Shown: piece after piece, positions 1 through 8,921 of the stretch
Position numbering within the stretch: position 1 is the stretch's first letter
Layout: each line of letters begins with the position of its first letter
Assembly: GCF_009905535.1 (NCBI RefSeq)
Contig: NZ_JAAALA010000002.1
Location: 62,001-126,000 of the forward strand
Direction of reading: 5' to 3'
Length of the DNA: 64,000 nucleotides
Source: Caulobacter sp. SLTY
GTDB lineage: Bacteria > Pseudomonadota > Alphaproteobacteria > Caulobacterales > Caulobacteraceae
The notes under the pieces: generated by a model
The model's database searches: none
Told to the model about the DNA's origin: nothing
What the model saw: only the letters and a program-made list of their open reading frames with translations
Position numbers and translations under genes: made by a program

Positions 1-2907
1 TCCACCTACACCCTGATCTCCGAGAACTGGGACTATGACTGGTTCCAGCAGGACGGCCGCTGGCAATGGCGGCGCACCAGCCGCGACGCGGTCATCGTGC
101 GCCAGACGATCAACATCGGCGCCGGCGCCCCTGCCAAGATCGGCCGCCGCCTCGACTGGGGCGACTACCGCCTGGAGATCGAGGGCCCGAGCGGGGCCAA
201 GACGGTGATCCGCTTCGCCGCCGGCTGGGGCAGCCCGGCCCGCGACGGCGAGGCGCCCGACTTCGTCCGCATCGGCCTGACCAACAAGGCCCCGGCTCAG
301 GGTGACACCGTCGACCTGACCATCAAGAGCCCCTACGCCGGTGAGGCCCAGGTGGCGGTGGCCACCGACCGGGTGATCGACTTCAAGACCTTCAGCGTGC
401 CGGAAGGCGGCACGACCCTGAAACTCAAGACCAACCCCGCCTGGGGCGGCGGCGCCTATGTGCTGGTCAGCGTGGTCCAGCCGCGAGATCCGGTCGCCAC
501 GCCCAAGCCCCGCCGGGCGCTCGGCCTGCTCTATGTCCCGCTCGATCCCAAGAACCGCAAGCTGACGGTCGAGCTCGGCACCCCTGAGAAGCTGCACGCC
601 AAAGCCGCCGTCGAGGTGCCGGTGGAGGTCAAGGGCCTCGGCGTCGGGCAGCGTGCCAAGGTGACGGTCGCGGCCGTCGATGAAGGTATCCTGCGCCTGA
701 CCAAGTTCTCCAGTCCCGATCCGGCCAAATGGTATTTCGGCAAGCGGGCCCTGACGCTCGACTACCGTGATGACTACGGCCGCCTGCTCGACCCCAACCT
801 CGGCGCCCCCGCCAACGTCAACTTCGGCGGCGACCAGCTGGGCGGCGAGGGGCTGACGGTCACCCCGATCAAGTCGGTGGCCCTGTGGAGCGGCATCGTC
901 GAGACCGACGTGTTCGGCAAGGCCCGCATCAAGCTGCCGGCCGCCGACTTCAATGGCGAGCTGCGGGTCATGGCCGTGGCCTGGACCGACGAGGCCGTCG
1001 GCTCGGCCTCCAAGCCGATGACCGTGCGCGAGCCGGTGGTGGCCGACCTCAACCTGCCCCGGTTCCTGAGCCCCGGCGACAAGCCGGTGGCCACTCTCGA
1101 ACTGCACAATGTCGAGGGCAAGCCGGGCGACTACGCGGTCGAGACACGGGCCAGCAACGGCATCGTCATGACCTTCAAGAAGATCTTCCGGCTGATCCTC
1201 GGCCAGCGGATCGCCGAGCGGATTCCCTTCCTGGCGCCGGACCGCATCGGCGTCGGCGAGGTCGGCTTCAAGGTCACCGGTCCCGACTTCTCGACCGACA
1301 AGACCTATCCCATCCAGAGCCGCCTCGGCTGGGGACCGGTCACCCGCACCTTCACAGCCGAACAGGCGCCCGGGGCTGTCTGGACCCCGTCCGGCGACCT
1401 GCTGGCCGGCATGGCGGCGGGCGATGTGACGCTCCAGGTCAGCTACTCGCCGTTCCGCGGCTTCGACCCGGCGGCCATCGCCGCAGCCCTGTCGCGCTAC
1501 CCCTATGGCTGCACCGAGCAGACGGTGTCGGTGGCCTATCCGCTGCTCTACGCGGCGGAGGTGGCCCCCGACCCGAAGCAGCGCCGCTCCAGCGCCGCCC
1601 TCAACGAGGCGGTGGGCAAGCTGCTTGACCGCCAGACCCTCGACGGCGCCTTCGGCCTCTGGCGGGTCGGCGACGGGGAGGCGGACGCCTGGCTCGGCGC
1701 CTACGCCACCGACTTCCTCTGGGAAGCCAAGCAGCGCGGCGCCCCGGTGCCGGACGCGGCCATGGACAAGGCGCTGAACGCCATGAAGGCGATCAGCCGT
1801 CCCGACGGTTGGGTCTCGGTCGGCTACCGCACCGAATACCCCGCCTGGTGGGGCCGCAACGAGGACGAGGCCAAGGCCGCGACCCAGCGGATGCGGTCCC
1901 GCGCCTCGGCCTACGCCCTCTATGTCCTGGCCAAGTCCGGACGTGGCGATCTGGCGCGGCTGCGCTGGTGGCACGACGTCCAGATGAAGAAGGACGACAA
2001 CCCCATCGCCCGCGCCCAGGTCGGCGCAGCCTTGGCCCTGATGGGCGACAAGGCCCGGGCCCGCTCGGCCCTGCGGGGCGCGGTGGCCAAGCTTGGCTAC
2101 CGCGACGAGCAGGACTGGTACCAGAGCCCGCTGCGCGACATCGCCGCGGTCATCGCCTACGCCTACGAGGCCGGCGAGCAGGACCTGGCCCGGCCGCTGA
2201 TCGAGCGGCTGGACGGGGTGGTGCGTGATCCGGACGCCCTCAACACCCAGGAACAGGCCCAGCTGCTGCATGCCGCCTCGGCGATCATGAAGCGGACCGG
2301 CCCGGTGAAGATCCAGGCGACCGGGGTCACGGCGCTTGAGCCGGCCGGCGGGGTTCCGCGCTGGGCGGTGGGCAAGCTGGCCGACGCCCGCTTCACCAAC
2401 AACGGCGGGGCGCGCATCTGGCGGACGGTGACGGTGCGCGGCACGCCCATCGCCGCCCCCGGCGCGGCCAGTAACGGGGTCAGCGTCGACAAGCGGCTGT
2501 TCACCCTGCAGGGCGGCGGCGTTGATCTGGCCAACATCCGCCAGGGGGACCGGGTCATCGTGCTGCTCTCGGGCCGCTCGGCCCAGGGCCGCACCATCAG
2601 CCTGGTGGTCGACGACGCCCTGCCGGCCGGCTTCGAGGTGGAGACGGTGCTGTCGCCGGAAGACGCCAAGGACGGTCCGTTCAAGTTCCTGGGCGAACTG
2701 ACCGGCGCGGACATCCAGGAGGCCCGCGACGACCGCTTCATCGCGGCCATGGACCTGGGCGGCAACCGCCCCTACGCGCTGGCCTACATCGCCCGCGCCG
2801 TCACCCCCGGGGACTTCTTCTTCCCTGGCGCGGAGGCGAGGGACATGTACCGCCCGGCGGTCAACGCGCGCGGCGGGGCGAGCCGGGTGGTGATCGGGTA
2901 TCAGTGA
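1..2907 (+). CDS. Alpha-2-macroglobulin family protein, 3' part (5' end outside window)
   Basis: The reading frame is open from base 1, so the gene begins upstream; 968 residues are visible, and bacterial A2Ms of this type usually run to about 1,600-1,800. The thioester motif GCTEQ (Cys at visible residue 504) follows the SRYPYG lead-in typical of the thioester domain, and the terpenoid-cyclase-like helical domain and C-terminal beta domains follow it. Such proteins are envelope protease traps: cleavage of a bait region exposes the thioester, which then binds the attacking protease covalently. The gene is followed in the same direction by pbpC, the classic partner (yfhM-pbpC arrangement). The family call is firm; a lipoprotein signal cannot be checked because the start is missing. 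Confidence 0.93.
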   Translation, partial: STYTLISENWDYDWFQQDGRWQWRRTSRDAVIVRQTINIGAGAPAKIGRRLDWGDYRLEIEGPSGAKTVIRFAAGWGSPARDGEAPDFVRIGLTNKAPAQGDTVDLTIKSPYAGEAQVAVATDRVIDFKTFSVPEGGTTLKLKTNPAWGGGAYVLVSVVQPRDPVATPKPRRALGLLYVPLDPKNRKLTVELGTPEKLHAKAAVEVPVEVKGLGVGQRAKVTVAAVDEGILRLTKFSSPDPAKWYFGKRALTLDYRDDYGRLLDPNLGAPANVNFGGDQLGGEGLTVTPIKSVALWSGIVETDVFGKARIKLPAADFNGELRVMAVAWTDEAVGSASKPMTVREPVVADLNLPRFLSPGDKPVATLELHNVEGKPGDYAVETRASNGIVMTFKKIFRLILGQRIAERIPFLAPDRIGVGEVGFKVTGPDFSTDKTYPIQSRLGWGPVTRTFTAEQAPGAVWTPSGDLLAGMAAGDVTLQVSYSPFRGFDPAAIAAALSRYPYGCTEQTVSVAYPLLYAAEVAPDPKQRRSSAALNEAVGKLLDRQTLDGAFGLWRVGDGEADAWLGAYATDFLWEAKQRGAPVPDAAMDKALNAMKAISRPDGWVSVGYRTEYPAWWGRNEDEAKAATQRMRSRASAYALYVLAKSGRGDLARLRWWHDVQMKKDDNPIARAQVGAALALMGDKARARSALRGAVAKLGYRDEQDWYQSPLRDIAAVIAYAYEAGEQDLARPLIERLDGVVRDPDALNTQEQAQLLHAASAIMKRTGPVKIQATGVTALEPAGGVPRWAVGKLADARFTNNGGARIWRTVTVRGTPIAAPGAASNGVSVDKRLFTLQGGGVDLANIRQGDRVIVLLSGRSAQGRTISLVVDDALPAGFEVETVLSPEDAKDGPFKFLGELTGADIQEARDDRFIAAMDLGGNRPYALAYIARAVTPGDFFFPGAEARDMYRPAVNARGGASRVVIGYQ

Positions 2908-2932
2908 GCGTTCGTGATTGGCCGCCAGTGGT

Positions 2933-3090
2933 CCCTTCTCCCCTTGCGGGATAAGGTGGCCCGAAGGGCCGGATGAGGGGTCGATGACTCTCAAAGCTGC
3001 GTGGAGGCGGAGAGTTCGGGCTGTGTCCGGGCCGGTGCGACCCCTCATCCGTCGCCTACGGCGACACCTTCTCCCGCAAGGGGAGAAGGG
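2933..3090. repeat. 158-bp imperfect palindromic element, copy 1
   Basis: The left arm begins CCCTTCTCCCCTTGCGGG and continues to GGATGAGGGG. The right arm (CCCCTCATCCG ... GGGGAGAAGGG) is its reverse complement with a few mismatches, so the whole element could fold into one long hairpin around a poorly conserved centre. A second copy with the same arms lies at 55341-55499. It looks like a non-autonomous palindromic or MITE-like dispersed repeat. It fills most of the gap between the A2M gene and pbpC, ending 24 bp before the pbpC start, so it may affect transcription passing from one to the other. No target duplication is obvious by eye. Confidence 0.8.
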
Positions 3091-3114
3091 AACCCTCACG
3101 GCGGCTGAAACGCC

Positions 3115-5208
3115 ATGACCTTCTCCGCCACCCTCGGCGCCTGGCGGTCCCGCCTGCCGCCGCTCGACCGCCACATCCCCCTTCTCGTCAAAGCCCTGAT
3201 CGTCCTGGTCGCCGTCCAGGCGGGGCTCACTGTCCTCGACCTCGCCCTTCCGCCGGACCTCGGCCGCGCCGAACGCTCCTCCCCCGTCGCTCTCGACCGC
3301 AGCGGGGCCTGGCTGCGCGCCCTGCCGGTGGAGAACGGCCGCTGGCGCATCCGCGCCGACCTCGAGCGCACCGACCCCAGCTTCCGCAAGCGGCTCATCG
3401 CCATCGAGGACAGGCGGTTCTGGCTCCACCCCGGTGTCGATCCGATCTCGCTGGTCCGCGCCACCGGCGGCGCCATCGTGCGGGGGCATGCGACCAGCGG
3501 CGCCTCGACCCTGACCATGCAGACCGCCCGGTTGCTGGAGCCCCGTCCCCGCACCATCGGCTCGAAGCTGATCGAAATTCTCCGCGCCTTCCAGCTCGAA
3601 GCGCGGATGTCCAAGCGCGAGATTCTCGCCCTCTACCTGACTCTGGCCCCATACGGCGGCAATCTGGAGGGCGTCCGCGCCGCCAGCCTCTCCTACTTCG
3701 GCCATGAGCCCGAAAGCCTGACCAACGGCGAACAGGCCCTGCTGATCGCCCTGCCCCAATCGCCGGAGGCCCGTCGCCCCGACCGTTTCCCCGACGAGGC
3801 CCGCCGCGCCCGGGCCCGGGTGCTGACCAAGATGATCCGCGCCGGCCTGATCGCCGAGCCCGGCGCCATGGAGGCCGAGGGCGAGCCGCTGCCCGGCCGC
3901 GCCGTCTTCCCCGCCCGCGCCTGGCACGCGTCGGGCGAACTGGCCCGCAACGCCCCCGGCGACGCCGCCACCGTCCACTCCACCCTCGATGCAGGCCTGC
4001 AAGCCAGGCTCGAACCCCTCGCGGCCGCCTACGCCAAGACCCAGGGGCCGGAAGCCACCGCCGCCATCCTGGTGGTCGAGATCGAGGGCCGGGCCGTGCG
4101 CGCGCTGGTCGGGTCCGGCGGCCTGGACCGCCCCGGCGGCTGGATCGACATGACCCGCGCCGTCCGCTCGCCGGGCTCGGCGCTGAAGCCCTTCATCTAC
4201 GCCATGGCCTTCGACGACGGCTCGGCGGCGCCCGACACCAAGATCCAGGACGTCGCCACCCGCTTCAAGGACTACCAGCCGGAGAACTTCGACCGCGTCT
4301 TCCGGGGCGAGGTGACCGCCGCCGAGGCCCTGGCCCACAGCCTTAACGTCCCCGCCGTGGCCATGATGGAGAAGATCGGCCCGCGCAGTTTCATGGGCCG
4401 GTTGGAGAACGCCGGCGTCACCCTGGTCCGCCCCCGCAGCGCGCGGCCCGACCCGGGCCTGGCCATCGCGCTCGGCGGCGAGGGCATCACCCTGCGCGAC
4501 CTCGCCGTTCTCTACTGCGCCCTGGGTGACGAGGGCCTGGCCAAGCCCCTGGCCTTCACCCGCGAGGCGGAGCAGCGCAACCAGCAATCCTCCGGCCGCC
4601 GCCTGGTCGGCGCCAAGGCGGCCGGCGAGGTGCTCGACATCCTGCGCGACGCCCCCGGCCCCAAAGGGCGCATTCCCAGCGCCCTGACCCGGGGCGGGCC
4701 GGGCCTGGCCTTCAAGACCGGCACCTCCTACGGCTTCCGCGACGCGGTCGCCGCCGGGGTGGCCGGCGGCTATGTGATCATCGTTTGGACCGGCCGCGCC
4801 GACGGCGGCGCACGTGGGGGGCTTACCGGCCGGGAGGCCGCTCTGCCCCTGCTGTTCGATGTCGCAGACCTGGTCTCCTCCGGCCCCAGCGCTCCACCGC
4901 CGATCGCCCCCAAAGCCGCCCCAACGGCCTTGCAGCGGCTGGAGCGGGCGGAGGCCGGCCCCCGCCTGATCTTCCCGCCGGACAGGGCGACGGTCCAGGT
5001 CGACGCCTTCGGACCGGGCTCGCGCGGCCTGGTGCTGGCGGCCGGCGGGGAGAATTTGAGCTGGTACGTGGATGGGCGGCCCGTGCCGCTGGAGCCGGTG
5101 AGCAACCGCCCGATCTGGCGGCCGGAGGCGCCGGGGTTCTATGCGGTGACCGTGATCGATGCCGAGGGTCGCGAGGCGAAGGCGCGGGTGCGGATCAAGG
5201 GGGGCTAA
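3115..5208 (+). CDS. pbpC: Penicillin-binding protein 1C (bifunctional glycosyltransferase/transpeptidase)
   Basis: This 697-residue class A PBP has one N-terminal membrane segment at about residues 25-45. A GT51 glycosyltransferase domain follows (EDRRFWLHPGVDP, then TLTMQTARLL). The transpeptidase domain has SALK (active Ser355, Lys358), SLN and KTGTS. A C-terminal beta domain of about 100 residues matches the BiPBP_C extension characteristic of PBP1C. It would polymerise and crosslink peptidoglycan in the periplasm. In many Proteobacteria pbpC follows an A2M gene, as here, and is thought to repair walls where the A2M has trapped a protease. The ATG has no strong Shine-Dalgarno. The palindromic element at 2933-3090 separates it from A2M, so cotranscription is uncertain. 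Confidence 0.93.
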   Translation: MTFSATLGAWRSRLPPLDRHIPLLVKALIVLVAVQAGLTVLDLALPPDLGRAERSSPVALDRSGAWLRALPVENGRWRIRADLERTDPSFRKRLIAIEDRRFWLHPGVDPISLVRATGGAIVRGHATSGASTLTMQTARLLEPRPRTIGSKLIEILRAFQLEARMSKREILALYLTLAPYGGNLEGVRAASLSYFGHEPESLTNGEQALLIALPQSPEARRPDRFPDEARRARARVLTKMIRAGLIAEPGAMEAEGEPLPGRAVFPARAWHASGELARNAPGDAATVHSTLDAGLQARLEPLAAAYAKTQGPEATAAILVVEIEGRAVRALVGSGGLDRPGGWIDMTRAVRSPGSALKPFIYAMAFDDGSAAPDTKIQDVATRFKDYQPENFDRVFRGEVTAAEALAHSLNVPAVAMMEKIGPRSFMGRLENAGVTLVRPRSARPDPGLAIALGGEGITLRDLAVLYCALGDEGLAKPLAFTREAEQRNQQSSGRRLVGAKAAGEVLDILRDAPGPKGRIPSALTRGGPGLAFKTGTSYGFRDAVAAGVAGGYVIIVWTGRADGGARGGLTGREAALPLLFDVADLVSSGPSAPPPIAPKAAPTALQRLERAEAGPRLIFPPDRATVQVDAFGPGSRGLVLAAGGENLSWYVDGRPVPLEPVSNRPIWRPEAPGFYAVTVIDAEGREAKARVRIKGG

Positions 5209-5250
5209 CCGATCCTTCTCCCGCTTGCCGGGAGAAGGAGCATCAAAGCA

Positions 5251-5278
5251 AAAGGGCCGCCCCGAGGGACGGCCCTTT
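5251..5278 (-). terminator. Rho-independent terminator of rpsU
   Basis: A 9-bp perfect stem AAAGGGCCG / CGGCCCTTT surrounds a 10-nt loop. Read on the minus strand it follows the rpsU stop by about 24 nt, and its 3' side continues as TTTTGCTTT, a fair U-tract. On the plus strand, where pbpC ends, no U-tract follows, so it serves rpsU best. A smaller hairpin at 5214-5238 (CCTTCTCCCG / CGGGAGAAGG) lies directly after pbpC and resembles the tips of the 158-bp palindromic repeat. Confidence 0.7.
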
Positions 5279-5301
5279 CGAACTTCAGCAGAAACCTAGA
5301 C

Positions 5302-5538
5302 CTACCGGCCCGGCGGCTTCTTCGGCGCGGCGATCAGGCCTTCACGCTGGGCGCGCTTGCGGGCCAGCTTGCGGGCGCGACGGACGGCTTCCGCCTTCTG
5401 GCGGGCGCGCTTTTCCGAGGGCTTCTCGTAATGCACGTGACGCTTCATCTCCCGGAAGGAGCCTTCGCGCTGCATCTTCTTCTTCAGGGCCTTCAGCGCC
5501 TGGTCGACGTTGTTGTCGCGGACGAAAATCTGAACCAG
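5302..5538 (-). CDS. rpsU: 30S ribosomal protein S21, apparent CTG start
   Basis: This 78-residue basic protein carries the S21 core: [20 protein letters not shown] near the start, then a long Lys/Arg-rich helix. S21 sits on the 30S subunit near the Shine-Dalgarno/anti-SD helix. The family normally starts within one or two residues of the VQIFVRD segment. The codon there is CTG, preceded by GGAGAG with a 6-nt spacer. No ATG, GTG or TTG lies at that place, and the nearest upstream in-frame GTG is about 11 codons away without a ribosome-binding site. I therefore place the start at CTG. The gene diverges from coq9 and ends in the terminator at 5251-5278. Confidence 0.92.
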   Translation of the reverse strand: MVQIFVRDNNVDQALKALKKKMQREGSFREMKRHVHYEKPSEKRARQKAEAVRRARKLARKRAQREGLIAAPKKPPGR

Positions 5539-5743
5539 GGGTATCTCTCCTTCGGCTGCCCGCCGCACGCCTGCGCGGCAGGGCGGTCGAAAACAAATAT
5601 CGGTGTCCCCGACAGGGAGACCCTGGCGGAGCAAGGCGCGCGGGATAGCAGAGGCGGCCTGGCTTGTCCACCGCTCCGCCATCACAAGATGAATCGGATC
5701 AACGGCTTGGCGCCGAACCCTGTCGCCGGTGTAGGATGAGGTC

Positions 5744-6373
5744 ATGACCGATTGGGCCGAGACCACCGAACAGGCCGTCCTCGATGAGGCTCTGGCCCTG
5801 AGCGCCCACATGGGCTGGACCCGCCCGATGACGCTGGCCGCCGCCCGCAAGGCCGGTCTCACGCCCGGAGAGGCGGACCTGCTGCTGCCCCACGGCGCCC
5901 GCGACCTGGCCGCCCTGCTGTCGCGCCGCCATGACGCCGCCGCCCTGGCCGCCCTGCCCGATCCCGCGTCCCTGAAAATCCGCCAGCGCATCCGCGCCGC
6001 CGTCGAAGCCCGGCTGGAGGCCGCGTCCGCCGACCGCGAGGCCCTGCGCCGCTGGGCCGGCTTCCTGTCCTTGCCGCTGAACCTGCCCCTGGCCCTGCGT
6101 CTGGTCTGGGAGAGCGCGGACAAGCTGTGGCGCTGGGCCGGCGACACAGCCACCGACGAGAACCACTACTCGAAGCGTGCCATCCTGTCGGGCATCCTGG
6201 TCTCGACCACCGCCATCGACCTGGCCTCGGGCCGGGAGGCGGCGCTGGCCCACCTCGATGCCCGCATCCAGAACGTCATGGACTTCGAGAAGTGGAAGGC
6301 CGGGATCAAACCCGCGGACTTCCCCCGCGAAATCGCCGGCGCCCTGGCCGCCATCCGCTACGGACGGGCGTGA
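5744..6373 (+). CDS. COQ9 family protein (ubiquinone biosynthesis accessory)
   Basis: This 209-residue protein has the COQ9 layout: an N-terminal TetR-like three-helix part (residues 1-75) and the family core with [25 protein letters not shown] around residues 105-130, then a segment with [18 protein letters not shown]9 proteins bind a lipid and present ubiquinone intermediates to COQ7. In alphaproteobacteria they occur as single genes, often near rpsU, as here. The start ATG has GGATGAGG just upstream. The 205-bp gap to rpsU must hold both divergent promoters, but I cannot assign them. The gene ends 5 bp before a REP pair. Confidence 0.88.
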   Translation: MTDWAETTEQAVLDEALALSAHMGWTRPMTLAAARKAGLTPGEADLLLPHGARDLAALLSRRHDAAALAALPDPASLKIRQRIRAAVEARLEAASADREALRRWAGFLSLPLNLPLALRLVWESADKLWRWAGDTATDENHYSKRAILSGILVSTTAIDLASGREAALAHLDARIQNVMDFEKWKAGIKPADFPREIAGALAAIRYGRA

Positions 6374-6378
6374 GGCTT

Positions 6379-6536
6379 GGGGACCGGTTCGGCGTGAAAC
6401 GCCGTACCTGTCCCCGGTCAGCGCCGAAGGTCGAGAAAGGCTCGGTCCAGACGGTTGGCATTCCGGCTGGACCGGGGTGGCGGAACGGTCCGCGCTGACC
6501 GGGGACAGGTACGCCGCAAGCGGCGAACCAGTCCCC
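6379..6536. repeat. Head-to-head pair of REP-like hairpins in the coq9-purK gap
   Basis: Two units, 6379-6415 (minus orientation) and 6501-6536 (plus orientation), match the pattern GGGGACAGGTA, inner stem, then GAACC(G/A)GTCCCC. Their heads face each other across an 85-bp spacer that itself begins GGTCAGCGCCGAAG and ends GCGCTGACC. The same inner flank, TTCAGCGCCGAAG, borders the REP beside rayT at 38518. This copy therefore looks like a miniature of the rayT element with the transposase gene missing. It fills the space between the coq9 stop (5 bp away) and the purK stop (2 bp away) almost exactly. Confidence 0.82.
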
Positions 6537-6538
6537 AG

Positions 6539-7618
6539 CTAAACCGGCCCCCTAAGCCGGTTCACATGCCCCATCTTGCGGCCGGCCACCGTCTCCCGTT
6601 TGCCGTACAGGTGAATCTTCGTGTCCGGCTCCGACGCCAGCTTCGCCCAGGCGTCGGCGTCCTCGCCCAGCAGGTTGAGCATCTCGACCCGCCGCAGGGC
6701 GTCGGTCGGGCCCAACGGCCAGCCGGCCACGGCGCGGATGTGTTGCTCGAACTGGTCGGTCACCGCCCCGTCCTGGGTCCAGTGGCCGGTGTTGTGGACG
6801 CGGGGGGCGATCTCGTTGACCAGCAGGCGGCCGTCGGCCAGCTCGAACAACTCCACCCCCATCACCCCCACATAGTCGAGGCCGGTGAGGATCTGGATGG
6901 CGATGCGTTCTGCCTGCTCGGCGGTGGCGCGGGAGACCTCGGCCGGCGCCAGGGTGCGGCGCAGGACGCCGCCCTCATGGTGGTTGTCACTCAGGGGATA
7001 GAGGGCGATCTCGCCGTCGCGGCCGCGGGCGGCGATCACCGACAGCTCGCGCACGAAATCGGCCCGGCCCTCCAGGATGGCCGGTTTGCCGCCGATGGTG
7101 GAGAAGGCGTCCGTCTCGCCTTCGGATCGCTCGATCCACACCTGACCCTTGCCGTCGTAGCCCTCGCGGCGGGTCTTCAGCAGGGCGGGGTGGCCGAGCG
7201 CCTTGGCGGCGGCGGGAATGTCGCCCGCCCGGTCGATGGCTTCGAACGGTACGGTCGGGGCGCCCACCGCATTGAGGAAGGTCTTTTCCGACACCCGGTC
7301 CTGGGCCACGGCCAGGGCCATGGGACCGGGCGCCACCTCGGCCCCCAGGTCCATCAGGGCGTCAACCGTGTCGGCCGGCACGTTCTCGAACTCGTAGGTG
7401 ATCACGTCGCAGGCGGCCGCGAAGGCCTTCAGCGCGACGGGATCATCATAAGCGCCGACGATCGTCTGCTTCACCACCCGCGAGGCCGGGCTGTCCTCGT
7501 CCGGGGTCAGCACCACGACATCGAGGCCCAGTCGCGCGGCGGCGAGGGCCAGCATCCGCCCCAGCTGTCCTCCGCCGAGGATGCCGACCGTCGAGCCGGG
7601 GGGAAGGGGCGTGGCCAT
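6539..7618 (-). CDS. purK: N5-carboxyaminoimidazole ribonucleotide synthase
   Basis: This 359-residue ATP-grasp enzyme starts with a biotin-carboxylase-type Rossmann fold containing GILGGGQLGRML. It has the ATP-grasp segments ALLKTRREGYDGKGQ and ELSVIAARGRDGE, and the metal-site motif VNEIAPRVHNTGHWT. It carboxylates AIR with bicarbonate and ATP to N5-CAIR in purine synthesis. PurE acts next, and its gene lies immediately upstream: the purK ATG overlaps the purE TGA as ATGA, so the two are translationally coupled. A REP pair sits 2 bp beyond the stop. Length and motifs fit PurK fully. Confidence 0.97.
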   Translation of the reverse strand: MATPLPPGSTVGILGGGQLGRMLALAAARLGLDVVVLTPDEDSPASRVVKQTIVGAYDDPVALKAFAAACDVITYEFENVPADTVDALMDLGAEVAPGPMALAVAQDRVSEKTFLNAVGAPTVPFEAIDRAGDIPAAAKALGHPALLKTRREGYDGKGQVWIERSEGETDAFSTIGGKPAILEGRADFVRELSVIAARGRDGEIALYPLSDNHHEGGVLRRTLAPAEVSRATAEQAERIAIQILTGLDYVGVMGVELFELADGRLLVNEIAPRVHNTGHWTQDGAVTDQFEQHIRAVAGWPLGPTDALRRVEMLNLLGEDADAWAKLASEPDTKIHLYGKRETVAGRKMGHVNRLRGPV

Positions 7619-8100
7619 CAGTCTTCCACTGTTTCGGCGACCGCGCTGGTCTGGCGCTCGCGATAGGCGGCCAGCCGCTGGGCCAGGCCGTCATCCGACA
7701 GGGCGAGGATCTGCGCCGCCAGCAGGCCGGCGTTCTTGGCCCCCGCCGCACCGACCGCCAGGGTCCCCACCGGCACCCCGCCCGGCATCTGGACGATCGA
7801 CAGCAGGCTATCGAGCCCGTTCTGCAGCTTGCTCTCCACCGGCACGCCCAGCACCGGCAGGTCGGTCATCGAGGCGGTCATGCCTGGCAGGTGCGCCGCG
7901 CCCCCGGCCCCGGCGATGATCACCTTGAATCCCGCCGCCTTGGCCCCCTTGGCGAAGGCCCATAGCCTGTCGGGCGTCCGGTGGGCGGAGACCACCTTGG
8001 CCTCGTAGGCGACGCCCAGGGCATCCAGGCTTTCGGCCGCGCCCTTCATGGTCGGCCAGTCGGATCGACTGCCCATGATGATCGCAACCGGCGCCGCCAT
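7618..8100 (-). CDS. purE: 5-(carboxyamino)imidazole ribonucleotide mutase
   Basis: This 160-residue class I PurE has the signature [13 protein letters not shown] at the N-terminus, SAHRTPDRL and [12 protein letters not shown] for substrate binding, and GVPVESK. It converts N5-CAIR from PurK to CAIR. The start ATG at 8100 is preceded by AGGGGA at a good distance. A longer upstream reading is possible, but it would add 23 residues foreign to the family. It forms a coupled operon with purK and diverges from the diguanylate cyclase gene. Confidence 0.97.
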   Translation of the reverse strand: MAAPVAIIMGSRSDWPTMKGAAESLDALGVAYEAKVVSAHRTPDRLWAFAKGAKAAGFKVIIAGAGGAAHLPGMTASMTDLPVLGVPVESKLQNGLDSLLSIVQMPGGVPVGTLAVGAAGAKNAGLLAAQILALSDDGLAQRLAAYRERQTSAVAETVED

Positions 8101-8204
8101 GCGGGAATCCCCTGTGTCGGAAAGGCGCGGAGTATAGGCGCCACTTGTTGCGCCGCAACCGATGGGCAAGAATCACCGTTGGGTGGGTAGCGAGTGATTC
8201 TGAC

Positions 8205-8921
8205 ATGAAGATATCCGGCGCCAGAGCGGAGGCTTTTTCGGCCATCCGGCGCCGTGCGCTCACGGCGGCGGGCGCGCAGGCCACGGGTCAGGCCAGCGCC
8301 GCCGACAAGGCTGGCTTCCTCGGCCTGACCGAAGCCGAGCTGACTCCCCAGGTGCAGGGCGCGCTGAAGACCCTGCTGGGTGAGATAGACGACCTGCGCG
8401 GCGAAGTCGCCAAGCTGAAGGCCCAGTTGACTGAGATGGAGGGCCTGGCCGACCGCGATGTGCTGACCCCCGTGCTCAACCGCCGCGCCTTCATGCGCGA
8501 GCTTGGCCGCATCTCCACCTTCTCGGCCCGGTACGGGGCGTCCGCCAGCCTGGTCTATCTCGACCTCGACGGCTTCAAGAGCGTCAATGACCGCTTCGGC
8601 CACGCAGCCGGCGACGCGGCCCTGCGCGCGGTGGCGGAGCGCCTGGTCGCCAACGTTCGCGACAGCGACATCGTTGGACGAATGGGCGGCGACGAGTTCG
8701 CCGTGATCCTGGTCCAGGCCGACCTGGAAACGGCGAAAGCCAAGGCCGACAGCCTGGTCCGACTGATCGAGACGACGCCCGTCCAGTGCGGCGACTGGTC
8801 GGTGCCCCTGCATATCAGCGCCGGCGTCCGCGCCATCGACCCCGGGGCCGATCCGGAAACTGCCCTGGCCGAGGCCGACGCTACCATGTTCGTGCGCAAG
8901 CGCGACCGCTCGGCCCCCTAA
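8205..8921 (+). CDS. GGDEF-domain diguanylate cyclase
   Basis: This 238-residue protein has an intact GGDEF at residues 161-165. An RxxD inhibitory site (RDSD, residues 152-155) lies exactly five residues before it, so it should be an active, feedback-inhibited cyclase making c-di-GMP. The first 80 residues contain a short coiled coil (LRGEVAKLKAQLTEME) but no recognisable sensor or membrane segment, so it is cytosolic and probably dimerises through this helix. Its input signal is unknown. The start was placed at the ATG at 8205; an in-frame extension upstream lacks support. Its stop overlaps the stop of the convergent TPM gene (CTAA, 8918-8921). Confidence 0.93.
   Translation: MKISGARAEAFSAIRRRALTAAGAQATGQASAADKAGFLGLTEAELTPQVQGALKTLLGEIDDLRGEVAKLKAQLTEMEGLADRDVLTPVLNRRAFMRELGRISTFSARYGASASLVYLDLDGFKSVNDRFGHAAGDAALRAVAERLVANVRDSDIVGRMGGDEFAVILVQADLETAKAKADSLVRLIETTPVQCGDWSVPLHISAGVRAIDPGADPETALAEADATMFVRKRDRSAP

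Noticed and set aside
2918..3118. Short frame between the A2M gene and pbpC
   Set aside because: It is made almost wholly of the palindromic repeat and has no ribosome-binding site.
5214..5238. Hairpin after pbpC considered as a third copy of the 158-bp palindromic element
   Set aside because: Only the outer 10-bp tips are shared; the body is absent, so it is at most a remnant.
6455..7666. Long frame antisense to purK
   Set aside because: purK on the other strand has complete catalytic motifs; the antisense translation is low-complexity and unlike any protein.
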